NCBI GenBank assembly: GCA_021397835.1
Contig: JAJFZO010000256.1
Coordinates: 320,001 to 384,000, forward strand
DNA from: Moringa oleifera
Taxonomy: Eukaryota; Streptophyta; Magnoliopsida; Brassicales; Moringaceae
DNA length: 64,000 nt
Direction of reading: 5' to 3'
Position numbers and translations under genes: made by a program. The notes below the pieces were generated by a model. It made no database searches. It had not been told where the DNA came from and worked only from the letters and a program-made list of their open reading frames with translations. Shown here piece by piece: positions 37,539 to 49,100 of the stretch (the first letter of the stretch is position 1; every line of letters starts with the position of its first letter).

Positions 37539-39284
37539 TATTACTGCCTGTCTCTGGCAGAAGGATTTTCTTTTCTTTTTTTCTGGACCATTTCTAGGTT
37601 TTCCTGCCGTGTTATTGTCAGCAATGCTGGTATTCTTTCAAAATAATTTCAGATGATTGCATTAGTCATAAATGTTTCAATAAAAAACTGAATATTCTTC
37701 ATGTATATGTCTTGTTTGTTTGTAGCTTCCATTATTTTTCCTTGAAAGGGGAGTACATTTGTCGTTAACTTGAACATATTCAATGTTATATGTGATGATG
37801 AGGATCCTTTTTCCCTCTTTTTTATTTTATTTTATTTGGGTTGTTCTGGAGCAGCCAAAGAAAATATTTCTTCCTGGGTTTTTAGTTACTGTCCTTTCCC
37901 TGGGAGGTCAAAGAGATTATTGGTATGTGTTTATGGTTTTCTTCTTTACTTCTAGGGGTCGACTATTATAAATTTGGGGAGATTCTGAATCTCTAATCTG
38001 GTGTTTGAAAAGAAAAAAAGGAAGAAAAATCAAGATGATCACTTGCTTGTATTTATTGGAAGATGTTATTGTAAGATTCAAAATTCAAAAGAGAGTAAAG
38101 GTGCTTCTTCAAACAAAGCCTTCCTTACTTTCAGGAACATATTTAGCTACCAGTAGCATGAGGATTATAGTTGTTCACAAGTATACAAATAAATATTCAT
38201 AATGTTGATTTATTTAGGCTGTCAACTTGGACTGCCAAACTCTGCTCATGGCTGCAACTGCTACCTGCATAAGTTGGAGACTGTTTGAAGCTTGATGAAC
38301 TCATGTGCAACAGTAACCTGTGAGTTTCTCTTTTGCATTAATATACTTTAAATGAATACTCGGACTGATAGAATCTCCCTGCCAACGGTGAATTAATCAA
38401 AATATTGGATTATGGAACCTCTGTCTTTGAGGGTAGTTTGGTCACCACCGGCTTGTTAATTTTCATCAAATGATCTATCTGGCTGCTGCTGATTACCTGC
38501 TTGACAAAATGACACTATAAGAATTATTTATTCACGATTCAACCTTTTATACTGTCAAAACTTGGAATCGTTGAATTGCTTAATTCCACATTGAACGACC
38601 TGCCTTCCTAGCTGCTATCGATGTTAGTTATCAAGACTTGGCTTTAAGCTCCAATATCTACAAAATTGATTATTCTTTTTTTTGAAGAAGCTTTCTTAGA
38701 AAGAGAGTATTGATTTCTTTTCCTCTCTTATGACTCAGAGAAAGAACTAGAGATTGAAATAGAATTCAGCGTAAGTTTTATATTTTTTATTTTATTAAGA
38801 GATGAAAGGCGACTAGTCAACATATTAAATGTTTAATGTCACCACCATGCTTGATTGACTTCCATGGCAATGGCCCATACTAGTACTAGCTATTAAGATT
38901 TTCCACCTACTTTTTCGGTTAATTGGATCAGCTTAAGCATAGTCTAGCTTCTAGATCTGGTACCTGTTTGTCTGTTGGTTGCTGTTATTAATTAACTAAA
39001 ACTCTGCTAGTTTTCAAATTATGAGCTCTTTAATACTGCCGGTATAGCGACAATCATACGTGTATCCAAGCTCCTTGCCGTCTAACATAGGTTGTTTTCT
39101 TTTTCGTAAATATTAAACTTCTTGTTCCTTTTCTCCTTTGACTTCTGATTTTGATTATTCAGCATGAAACATGGTAACTGTCTGTATCTAAGTCTATTTA
39201 AGCAAGTTCACTTGCTTCTCTCCTTGCTCATCGTCATAGGCGCCTGTTCTTACTCAGAGAAGCAGCTGGGTATATCAGGCAAAG
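37539..39284. other. IDH 3' flank and CYP87 promoter
   Basis: It contains the IDH 3' UTR (AATAAA-like signal near 37678-37684) and ~1.4 kb of A/T-rich sequence with no coding match. The right end carries a TATA-like CTATTTAAG near 39191-39199, about 90 bp before the P450 start. Confidence 0.5.
39191..39199 (+). promoter_or_regulatory. Possible TATA box for the CYP87 gene
   Basis: CTATTTAAG lies 86-94 bp upstream of the first ATG. That distance suits a TATA element with a leader of about 60 nt. This placement would put an upstream ATG at 39164 outside the transcript. Confidence 0.35.
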
Positions 39285-41554
39285 ATGATGGAAATGTTGT
39301 CTCTGGAGTCGTGTGTTATTTCATTGCTTGTTGTTTACATTACTTATTGGATTTACCAATGGAGGAATCCCAAATGCAATGGCACTCTGCCGCCAGGATC
39401 AACAGGCCTTCCTCTCATTGGGGAGACTCTTGAGTTAATCATTCCCAGCAACTCATTTGATGTTCCACCATTTATCAAGAAAAGACTGCAAAGGTAATTA
39501 ATTCATCATATACACTGCACCATTCTGCTTATGAAGTTCATACCTTTTTAGCTCTCAGTCATACTCAACAACATCACACACACGTATAGACCCCCACGTA
39601 CACACAGGTTATGGTGTATGGATTTAATTGTTTCAGGTATGGACCAATCTTCCGAACAAATGTGGCAGGCAGGGGAGTTGTTGTGTCGGCAGACCCTGAA
39701 TTCAACCATTTCATCTTCCAACAGGAAGGGAGAGCAGTGGAATCATGGTACTTGGACTTGTTTGCCAAGATCTTCAAGCAAGGAGAGAACAGGCCTGATG
39801 GTGCCTACGTTCACAAGTATGTAAGGAACTTGACTCTGAGTCACTTTGGGGTTGAGAGCCTCAAAGGAAAGCTGCTTCCTCAGCTGGAACAACTGATCCG
39901 AGCATCCCTTAGCACTTGGTCCAGGCAGGATTTCATTGACGTGAAGGATGCTGTTGCAACTGTATATATTTCAAGCTTTATTTTGCCACCTCAATATACA
40001 TATCTTGCTTGTTCGCATGTAGTTACTATGGTTTTTCTATTCTGTGGACTAACATAAGTTACAATGAAAACAGATAGCTTTTACTTCTGCAACCAGGGAG
40101 CTCTACAGCTATGACCCTGAAAGATTTTCACGGGACTTAAGAGAGAAATACATCAATTTTGCAAGAGGTCTTCTGTCGTTTCCAGTGAATATCCCTGGTA
40201 CCACGTACCATAGATGTTTGAAGGTGCCTTAAAAATAAACATCATAGTTGTTATATTCAGAGAATGTTTTAATTTCTTAGTGATGGATGTTCTGATTACT
40301 GATCTTCTTCTGGGTTCAACAGGACCAAAAGGAAGCATTAAAAGTAGTTTCTGATGTGGTAAAGGCGAGGCTCGCGTCACCTGAAACTCATAAAGGAGAT
40401 GTGTTGGATCAAATCCTGGAAGACATGAAAACCGAGAAGTTCCTGACAGAAGAATTCGTAGTTCAGCTGCTGTTTGGACTCTCATTTGTATCTTTCGATT
40501 CAGTTTCATGGGCTGCAACGGTGCTTATCAAGTTGCTTGATGACAACCCTTTGGTCTTGGAGGAATTAATTGTACATAACAACTTTTCTGCCTTTGAGCC
40601 TTGAACTTCTTAGCCATAGATGCTTAAGATTCTTGCCTGCTGATTATCACTTGCATTTGGTTATATCCCTCAGGCTGAGCACGAAGCAATTCTGAAGAGA
40701 AGACAAAATTCAAACTCCTCCATCACATGGGAGGAATACAAAATGATGACTTTTACACTTCAAGTGCGTGCCGCACTAAAATCTCATCATGGTATCTCAA
40801 TTTCATCTTTATGACTTGACTTTCATGAGACTTTCCTGCCTAACGAACAGGTCATTAATGAGACACTTAGACTCGGCACCACAACACCAGGCTTGCTTCG
40901 TAGGGCAAGAAAAGACATACAACTAAATGGTAGACTTTTAGCCTGAACTTCATATCTTGTTTTACTAGTCAAGAAATTAGTTTCCACTGATTTGATAAAA
41001 TAAGTTAAATGCGACTTGCAGGATATACAATACCGAAAGGCTGGGCCATCATGGTTGTCTCTTCTGCTATGCAGTTAAACCCTAATGTATACGATGATCC
41101 TCTTACCTTCAATCCCTGGCGCTGGAAGGTGAACCAAGCAAAATCACATTGATTGTACCATTTTCGTTTAGAACTATTAACTTTAAGGGTTCTTGATATT
41201 AATCAACTATCACCTCCTAAAATGGAAAAATACATACACAGGACCTTGAACCAAGTGTCATCTCCAAGAATTTCATGCCCTTCGGCTCCGGCATGAAGCA
41301 ATGTGCAGGATCAGAGTACAGTAGGGTGTTCTTGAGCGTCTTTATCCATGTCTTGGTCACCAAACACAGGTAATATATATGCATTAGCATTCTGTAATCA
41401 TATTTACGCATTTGTGTTTTTTTTTTTTTGACAATTCAAACGTGAGTGCTTGGTCAATAGGTGGACGAAGATCAGGGGAGGAGACCCTGTTCGCAACCCC
41501 ATGCTGCGGTTTAAGAGTGGACTTAGAGTCAAGTTCTTTGAGAAGAACAATTAA
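39285..41554 (+). CDS. Cytochrome P450, CYP87 family (divergent member)
   Basis: Membrane-anchored P450 of the CYP85 clan; CYP87 enzymes oxidise triterpenoids and sterols. Nine exons join in frame (39285-39493, 39637-39961, 40074-40223, 40323-40571, 40674-40763, 40851-40929, 41022-41128, 41242-41369, 41461-41554) to 476 aa, the family length. The N terminus has a hydrophobic anchor (VISLLVVYITYWIYQW), then NPKCNGTLPPGSTGLPLIGE, a CYP85-clan hallmark. ExxR is E345-T-L-R348 and FNPWRW is at 397-402. Heme motif: F417-G-S-G-M-K-Q-C424-A-G, with Lys422 where Arg or His is usual. The I-helix motif is V-S-F-D287-S288, where CYP87A proteins I recall have A-S-F-E-T. The reading frame is intact, so it may be functional with altered substrate or oxygen handling. 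Tandem ATG codons at 39285 and 39288 leave a one-residue uncertainty. I do not assign a subfamily. Confidence 0.92.
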
Positions 41555-43061
41555 GCTTTCATATCCTTAATTTGCATTATCATCTGCTAGCTGCTACGAT
41601 CAGAGTGGTAGAAATAAAGATCGATGCGTAAGGTTATCTATCTATTTCTGTGTTGTAGATATGTAAGGCTTTAGGCAAGAGCTCATGCAGTTGTTCACAT
41701 GGAGAGCCGAAGAAGAAAACAAAAACATAGGGAGACAAAAAAGGAAAAGATCACTTGTATGTCAGTGTGCAATGTTGTCACTTTGTTATCTAGTTTTCGT
41801 TGTGTAATAAGACGGAGCTCTGATCGGCTTTGTGGTTAATCACAGATGGGCCTCTTGCACTTTCTGGTCCAACAAAGAGGCCAGAGCTTTGGACCGCAAG
41901 AAATGTACCATTTAGCTCTGTTGGATTTTCACTTTTTCAAAAAATAAAATAAAATAAAATATTTTATTAATTCATATGATGGTGATTTAATAACATTTTA
42001 TTTTATTTATTTTTTAAAAAATTAAACCTAATTCAAATTATCAAAAAAAAAATATTTTCAAAATGAGTTTTATATCTATTATAATCTTCAGGTTTAAGTG
42101 AGCTATTTTTTACTTTAAAAAGTTTTTTTTAAAAATTAAAGAGTACTTTGTTTGGATTCACAACTTAATTCTATTTTTTTTAAAAATCAAAATTTTGTCA
42201 AAGAAAATAAAACATAATTTCACTATTCTATTGTCTTAATTAAACAATATATTTTATTAATATCTTCCCAACTTCACCAGAAAATGTTTGGACTAATGTG
42301 AATAACAAACAAAATCATCGCGAATTATATAACGCCAAAGTTTCCAAATTCAGAAAAATCATATCTAAGATATTTATTTTAAGTAAACGTAATCGACACG
42401 GCTTCTATCATGCTCTCCCATTTTTGCTACTGCTTTTGACTCGGCAGAAGCTACCAGAATGAAATTAATGTCACCGACTACATAGAAAACAAAATGATGG
42501 CACTGTCACAAGATTGAGCAACAATCAATTACATAGCATAATCAATCTATGAAGAAATAAGTAACCGTCAGTGCGAGGCAAGTTAATTAGTTTTCATTTA
42601 ATCTCCGGCGAATGATGGATCATCATGTTAATCAAGATCTCATTTTCAACCAATCATTACCCTTTGTTGATGTTAAGTATCCAAAGATAATGATCTTCAG
42701 CAAAGAAGATCACTAGATAAACCAACAAATAAGTTCAGATCTGCATGTATAGAAGTGTGGGATGTACCTTTCAGTGATTAAATCATGAATACACGACAGT
42801 TTTTTTCAATTCTTGAAAGCTCACATCATGCATCTATCCACACGCTGCAGCAGGATAGATCATGCATGGAAAGCCAAATTTCTCCTTTGTCCTTTCAGAA
42901 AGCTTATCTGGAAAGTTCATCAATCATTTTTTGTTGCAGAAGAATGAAGCCAAGAGCTGCTTATAAGAATGGATGGCAAACAGGCTGCTGTTCCTTCCCA
43001 GGATATGAAACAGATAACAGAGGTTCCAATTTTATGAGTACAGGTTTCAGGTGGGGAGGCA
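41555..43061. other. CYP87 3' flank and FMO promoter
   Basis: It contains the CYP87 3' UTR and an A/T-rich block at about 41.94-42.3 kb. The FMO leader contains a TTATAAG-like motif near 42960, about 100 bp before the FMO start. No coding segment was recognised. An open frame at 42785-43222 overlaps the FMO start in another frame and is not a gene. Confidence 0.5.
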
Positions 43062-44947
43062 ATGGAGAAAAAGATTGCTATCATCGGAGCTGGTGTCAGC
43101 GGCCTGCTTGCTTGCAAGTACGCCTTGTCAAAGGGTTTCCTCCCCATTGTTTTCGAGGCTCGAAGCAGTGTTGGGGGAGTTTGGGTGAAGACGGTGAAGA
43201 CTACAAAGCTCCAAACTCCTAAAGCTTTGTATCAGTTCTCAGATTTTCCATGGCCAAGCTCGGTTGAAGGAGACTTTCCTACCCAACATCAAGTCCATGA
43301 CTATCTCCAAGCCTACGCTGAGCATTTCAACTTGCTCAAGCACATCAGATTCAACAGCAAAGTTGTGGGCATTGAACATGAAGGCCTGCGGGATGAAGAG
43401 ATGCAGTCATGGAGTCTGTGGGGTGGTGATGGTGAGCCCTTTAGCTCCACGGGGAAATGGAAGATTGAGGTAGAGGATAACCAAACCCTCAAAACTGAGG
43501 TAATCTGCAACAACCAAGAAAAAATTAATCACATATTGTGATCCACAGCATCTTCCTGATTTTAACTGTTAACAAAAACTTGCAGGTTTATGAAGCAGAT
43601 TTTGTGATTCTCTGCGTTGGAAGGTTCAGTGATGTGCCCAACATTCCAGAATTCCCTCCTCGCAAGGGCCCAGAAGCATTTCATGGCAAGGTCATACACT
43701 CCATGGACTATACTGCGATGGATTATGAAGCTGCCGCTGAATTTGTTCGAGGGAAGCGAGTCACTGTCGTTGGGCTTCAAAAATCAGCACTGGACATTGC
43801 AGTGGAGTGCTCAGAAGCAAATGGTAAGCTCTTCATATCATGCGCTCACGTGTTCTGAATTGTTCCAGTGGCATGGTCTTGTTTAGAAGTTTCATTTGTT
43901 TGCAGGGAAGCAGAATCCATGTACTGTTTTGTACAAGACTGAGCACTGGAATGTCCCTGATTATCTTCCATGGGGTTTCCCTTTAGCTTATTTGTACCTT
44001 AGCCGGTTCTCAGAGCTTCTGGTTCACAAGCCTGGGGAAGGCATCCTACTCGGTTTCTTGGCAACAATTCTTGCTCCTGTGGTAAGACTTTCCTTCTTTC
44101 ATGAATCATAACAATTTCTTCAACAACTTGAAGTTGACTCCAGAGGTAAATTATTCAACAGAGATGGGCATTCTCAAAGTTTGTGGAAACTCATATAAAA
44201 AAGAAGCTTCAGCTGGAGAAGTTTGGAATGGTACCAAAACACAGTTTTCTTCAAGAAATCAGTTCATGCTTGATCTCAACAGTGCCTGAAAATTTCTATG
44301 ACAAAGTTGAGGAAGGTAGCATCATATTGAAGAAGGCTTCAAGCTTTAGTTTCTGCCAGGAAGGCATTGTGATTAATGGTGAAGATACATCTCTAAAAAC
44401 AGATTTGGTCATATTGGCTACTGGATTCAGGGGTGATAAGAAGCTCAAGGACATCTTTGTGTCCCAAACTTTCCAGAATCACATTGTTGGGTCACCTAAT
44501 GCACCAGTGCCACTCTACAGGTTAGCACTCCTTCCTTTCTGTTTCCTGATAAAACAATATATATAAAGAAAACTGAAATTAAACTGAATTTCTTGTTCAA
44601 CCAGGGGATGCATTCATCCCAAGATTCCGCATCTGGCAGTGATAGGATTCTCTGAAAGTATTGCAAACCTGTTCACCTCTGAAATGAGATGTCGATGGCT
44701 AGCAGAGCTATTTGATGGCACATTCAAGCTGCCTAGCATTAAAGAGATAGAAAAGAATGTAGCAGAATGGGATGACTACTTGAAAGCATACTCAGGCCAA
44801 TACTACAGAAGGTCCTGCATAGGGGCTCTCCATGTTTGGTACAATGATCAGCTGTGCAAAGATATGAGGTGGAACCCCAAGAGAAAGAAAGGGTTCTTTG
44901 CTGATCTGTTTGAGCCTTATGGTCCCATGGACTACGTCTCCTCTTGA
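43062..44947 (+). CDS. Flavin-containing monooxygenase, FMO1-type
   Basis: Plant FMO of the FMO1 clade. Arabidopsis FMO1 N-hydroxylates pipecolic acid in systemic acquired resistance, but most relatives are uncharacterised. Five exons join in frame (43062-43499, 43586-43823, 43906-44081, 44162-44520, 44605-44947) to 517 aa (FMO1 ~530). The FAD-binding GxGxxG is G9-A-G-V-S-G14. The FMO signature FxGxxxHxxxY is F178-H-G-K-V-I-H184-S-M-D-Y188. The NADPH-site region is [12 protein letters not shown] (~207-218), with GLQKSA in place of a strict GxGxxG, as in other plant FMO1 relatives. LATGF near the C-terminal third is the plant version of the ATG motif. The start ATG directly precedes the FAD fold, so there is no N-terminal extension. 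It lies 1.5 kb downstream of the CYP87 gene on the same strand. Substrate unknown. Confidence 0.93.
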
Positions 44948-46128
44948 TCTGAAAACAGCCTTCTGCATGTATAACTGTTGTAAACATGAATAGAAAACCT
45001 TGTCAGGAACTTGAGGAATAACATACCTGGATTTGCTTCCTGTCTCTTAGAGGCAGCAAATTTGTCTTTATGTTTCGGACACTCAGTATTTGCTGTTGTA
45101 ATTAAATAAAAAATACCTGAGAATAAAATCATTTCTTAGTGACTGTGCTCATATTTGTGTACTCAGATTCCAGAAAAATGGGACCATGAACAGGAATCAT
45201 TTTAACTTTCATGTGAACATCAAAATTTGTTGACTCCCTTTTATCCATTCTTCTGTGCTGTAGTTAATGGCCCAGCCACTGACTCAGTGTTTTGTTCAAT
45301 GAATTGGCCTACCCAGAAAGAAAAGGGAAGTCTGTCAGACAATCAAGTATCAGACAGATAAAGGAGCCAGGTTTCCGCATCATCGCTAGCATCTTTTCTG
45401 GTTGGATGTATTTCTACACCTCCTTTGTTAGTCTAGGCTTCAAGCCTCTTCTTCTTCAGCTTCTGCTGCTCCATGGTCCGGTTTTGGTTTCTTTTACACT
45501 TTTTGAGATTGAGTTCAACCTTTATCCATAAAGGCCATAGTCAAAATTGGAGCTATCAAACAGGAATGAGAATAGAAAAAGATAGATATGGATTGCTCCA
45601 GAAGAACAGTCTGTCAACGTTGGTAAAGTCTGGCACAGAAAGCAGACATGGGTGCTGTTAATTAACTATCAGCATCTGTAGGCCCTCATTTATGAAATCA
45701 GGGATTAAATTCATCCACGAACTCCACAATGGGTAGCATTGCTCCTGGATTAGTACATTCAAGCTGCCCAGCATCGATGAAGATGTAAACAAATGGAGCA
45801 GATATACTGCCGAAACATTTCAGACAACTTCTGCAGATCCTGCATAGCTGCTACTGTATATTGTATTCTCTACAGCAGCTGCCATTTACTGACAAATTAT
45901 ATATCTCATAATGAGGCATCTACCATTGGGCATTGACAGATATGTAACCTTTGAAAGTAATTATTTCATTAAAAAAAAAAAGCGAGAAAAGCAACGAATC
46001 GTTGCAGGTTTGCTGAGGTCTACAGCTATAACAAATTGGGAATCAAAAAACTCTACATCAGCTGCTAAGAGAAGTGAAACTTCCCAGAGTTTCATCAATG
46101 GTGATTGATGTCCTCCGATCTTCTCGCC
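44948..46128. other. Convergent spacer between FMO and DTX45-like genes
   Basis: It holds the FMO 3' UTR, the FMO fragment at 45701-45856 and the 3' UTR of the MATE gene. Nothing else was recognised. Confidence 0.55.
45701..45856 (+). pseudogene. Fragment of a second FMO gene (last exon)
   Basis: About 750 bp past the intact FMO, the sequence aligns with its last exon. ATTCATCC near 45709-45716 (an IHPRTPQW-type reading) corresponds to the start of exon 5. After an internal deletion, ACATTCAAGCTGCC-AGCAT and AAATGG match the [10 protein letters not shown] segment, and TCCTGCATAG-GCT matches the RRSCIGAL segment. The order of matches is kept but the frame is not. The rest of the gene is missing. 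This indicates an old tandem FMO duplicate that has decayed. Confidence 0.75.
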
Positions 46129-49100
46129 TCAGTTGGCCAGCTGAAAAACAAGTTCGTGAAGCAGTTCTAAGCCCAGACAACAAACTACATTCACATCTAA
46201 GTTTAGAAAAACTGAGAATAAGCAACCATGAATAAGTAAAGACAGATTTTTGGATTCTGACAAATAATCTTGCTCTGCAAAGTATAATCAGGAACTATGA
46301 AGATCTACCAACCTCGGCTCTGTGGAAATCCCCATGCATAAACCACCACGGACCAGATTTTGATAACAATCTGGAAAATACAAGTCACTCGTCAGATACA
46401 TGACAATGTTGTTTACTGCATATTAAGACAAAGGCATATAAATTTGTCAATATTGAAGAATTTACCTAACAAATCCCGCTATCATACGCAAGCCCATAAA
46501 CAGAGTCAAGCCCAACCAAACCCCATGCAGACCCATAACTGAAGGAACATAGAGCAGAACGGCTGAAGATATTGCGCCCACCAGCATCTGAGAATCAGCT
46601 AAGGAACATTAGAAGAAGCAAATCTGCAAACGTTAAAGCTGACAGAATGAAGATTTGAATTTACATCACCGCAGCTTACCATGGAGCAAGCTGCATAGGG
46701 AAAATCTGACATGCCATAATGGAGACCGTCAAAAATAAATGCTAGAGCAGTTAGTGGTTGAGTAGCACCTACGAACTGATATAATCAGTAAGAAAGTCAG
46801 TACAAAGAAGCTCCAAATCACTTGACTTTAACCCACCTGCTCATGTCATCTTCATCCTCTCATAAAGGAAAAAAGATGTGGCTTAACATAGATTTGAATA
46901 CATACCAGTACCCCTGTTCGAACAATTCCCAACACTTCAGCATCTTTGGTGAACCAGCTGGCTAAAGAACCAAAAGATAACCCCAAAATTACAGCCAGGG
47001 AAATGCCTGTGATCAATCCTATCTGGAGAAACATGGTCATCAATCAGAAGCTCATCTGAACCTAGTGCCCAAGAAGCATGACACACAAAGGCAAGCACAA
47101 CCAAACCTTACCTTCAAAACAAAACTCGTAACTTCCCTGACACGTTTGAAGTCACCTTTAGATACAGAACTTGCAATAAGGGCCTAAAAGACAAAATACA
47201 AAAGAAAGTTTAAAATGTAAGTGGAAACAGAAAATTTCTTAACAGAACATGTACGCAAGATGCACCGGGAGCTTAATGTCAAGAAAACTGCATATCAATA
47301 CTTCTTTCTTCTGTCATCTTTTGGACAAAGGGGGATGTCATATTTTAAGGTCATAACTCGCAAAACATCTGATGTCTCAACAGCAGGCATTCAGAACACA
47401 ACAAAGACGATTTGGGTCCGCAGACCCAGATATTCTATGCCAGGAATGCACCACTTCAACTAATATGTAGTTTTCTCAACAACAAGGACTATTTTGTTGG
47501 TTCAAACTTGCAAAAAAATCTAAGATACTTCTAATTGGAATATTAAAAGATAAATGACTTGAAGTGAACTTGGTAACTGAAAAGTAAATCCAAATTAAGA
47601 GACTCTTGTACCTGACCAGATGCAGCCAACGCATCCGTAAGAAGAGATACAGCCAACCATATTTGCATGCATATCTGATGTGCAGCCATAGCTACTGAAC
47701 CTTGACGAGCAGCCATTGATGTTGCCAATGTCATTGTCATAAGAACAGCGAGAGTTCTTCCAAGAACGAAACCACCTAGAGATCCATTATTTGTAACAGA
47801 AGCAACCATGTCAAGATCTTAATAAAATTTGACACTTGCAGAGATACTCATGGACAATAGAAAAAATGGTAATAATATGTAACTATAATCACTTTTATGT
47901 CTTACAGTTGACACCCACAACACTTTACCATAGAATCGATTCTTTGAAAATTTGGGACAAACAAAGTAGGAAAGAAAAATACCTGATTTTATATAGCTGC
48001 CAAATTGCAAGGCCCCCAGCTTTGGAGGCAATAATACAACTCTCTTGTTTAAATACAAGATCATTAGAAAAGCAACAATGTATCTGAGACACAACAGTGT
48101 AGCACATACTGTCACACCACTCAAAAGTCACAAATGCAAAACTAAAAACGAAGAAGAAAATTGATGCATGAATTACGTACTGAGAGACAACAGTCGAGAT
48201 TGCTGCTCCAGCCACACCCATTCGGAAGTGATAAATAAGTAAAGGGAACAAAAATACAGCTAACAAATTACCAATTCCTGCACACGAAATATGCAAGATG
48301 TTAGTAAAAGATAATAAAGCAAAAGTTAAATCTCATGCCCATCATACAACTACAGTGCCACAATCAACAAGGATTTGATCCCTATTCAAAACTTGAACAA
48401 ATGGTGCTCAAGTGTCTCTGTTCAATTTTATATGTTAGTAAGTGTACATGGCCATGAAGACCATTAAACACCTAAAAAAAAAACTTGGACTTAATCAGAG
48501 GAAGAGGAACAATTTTAATCACAAATTATAAGTGTATATTAGTTTGTAAAGAAACACTTAAAGTATTAGTATTGAACATACATGTCCTGTAGTTTCAGCT
48601 GCCCAGTTTCTTTTTCTTGTATGACAGTTGAATGACTCTAAATAGGCATTAATTATGAAAGGCATATAGATTAATATATGTTCTGAGAGAACACAAAATT
48701 TGCTCAAATAAAATATACAAAGTTTCCAAACATATCAAAAGCAAACCAAACCTATACATATTTTAGCAGGAGGGGCCAATACGGTGCTACAATATCACTG
48801 CAAATAATACCTTATCCAACAAACTAAAAGGCTATAAAAGATATGACAGCGATCCATTTCAGACTTTATATCTCCAAAAAAACTTGCCTAAACAGTAAAC
48901 AGGAGTTTTCGTATCCTTAAAACCCCGGAAAATGCCTTGAAGAGCCAAAGACACCACAAAAGCAGGGGCACCAAGGGCTCTCAGGGAGAGAAATTTTTGT
49001 GCCGGAATGTACATCTCTGATGCCTGTTAAGAAAAGAAACACAACAAAAAAGTCATCCCTGAAACTAATTCATCTATCGAGATAGAGAGGAAGAGAAACA

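Noticed and set aside
42785..43222. 145-codon open frame overlapping the FMO start
   Set aside because: It is in a different frame from the well supported FMO exon 1 and has no similarity of its own.
45292..45540. Open frame of 79 codons between the FMO and its relic considered as more FMO remnant
   Set aside because: The translation does not match any FMO segment; only 45701-45856 aligns.
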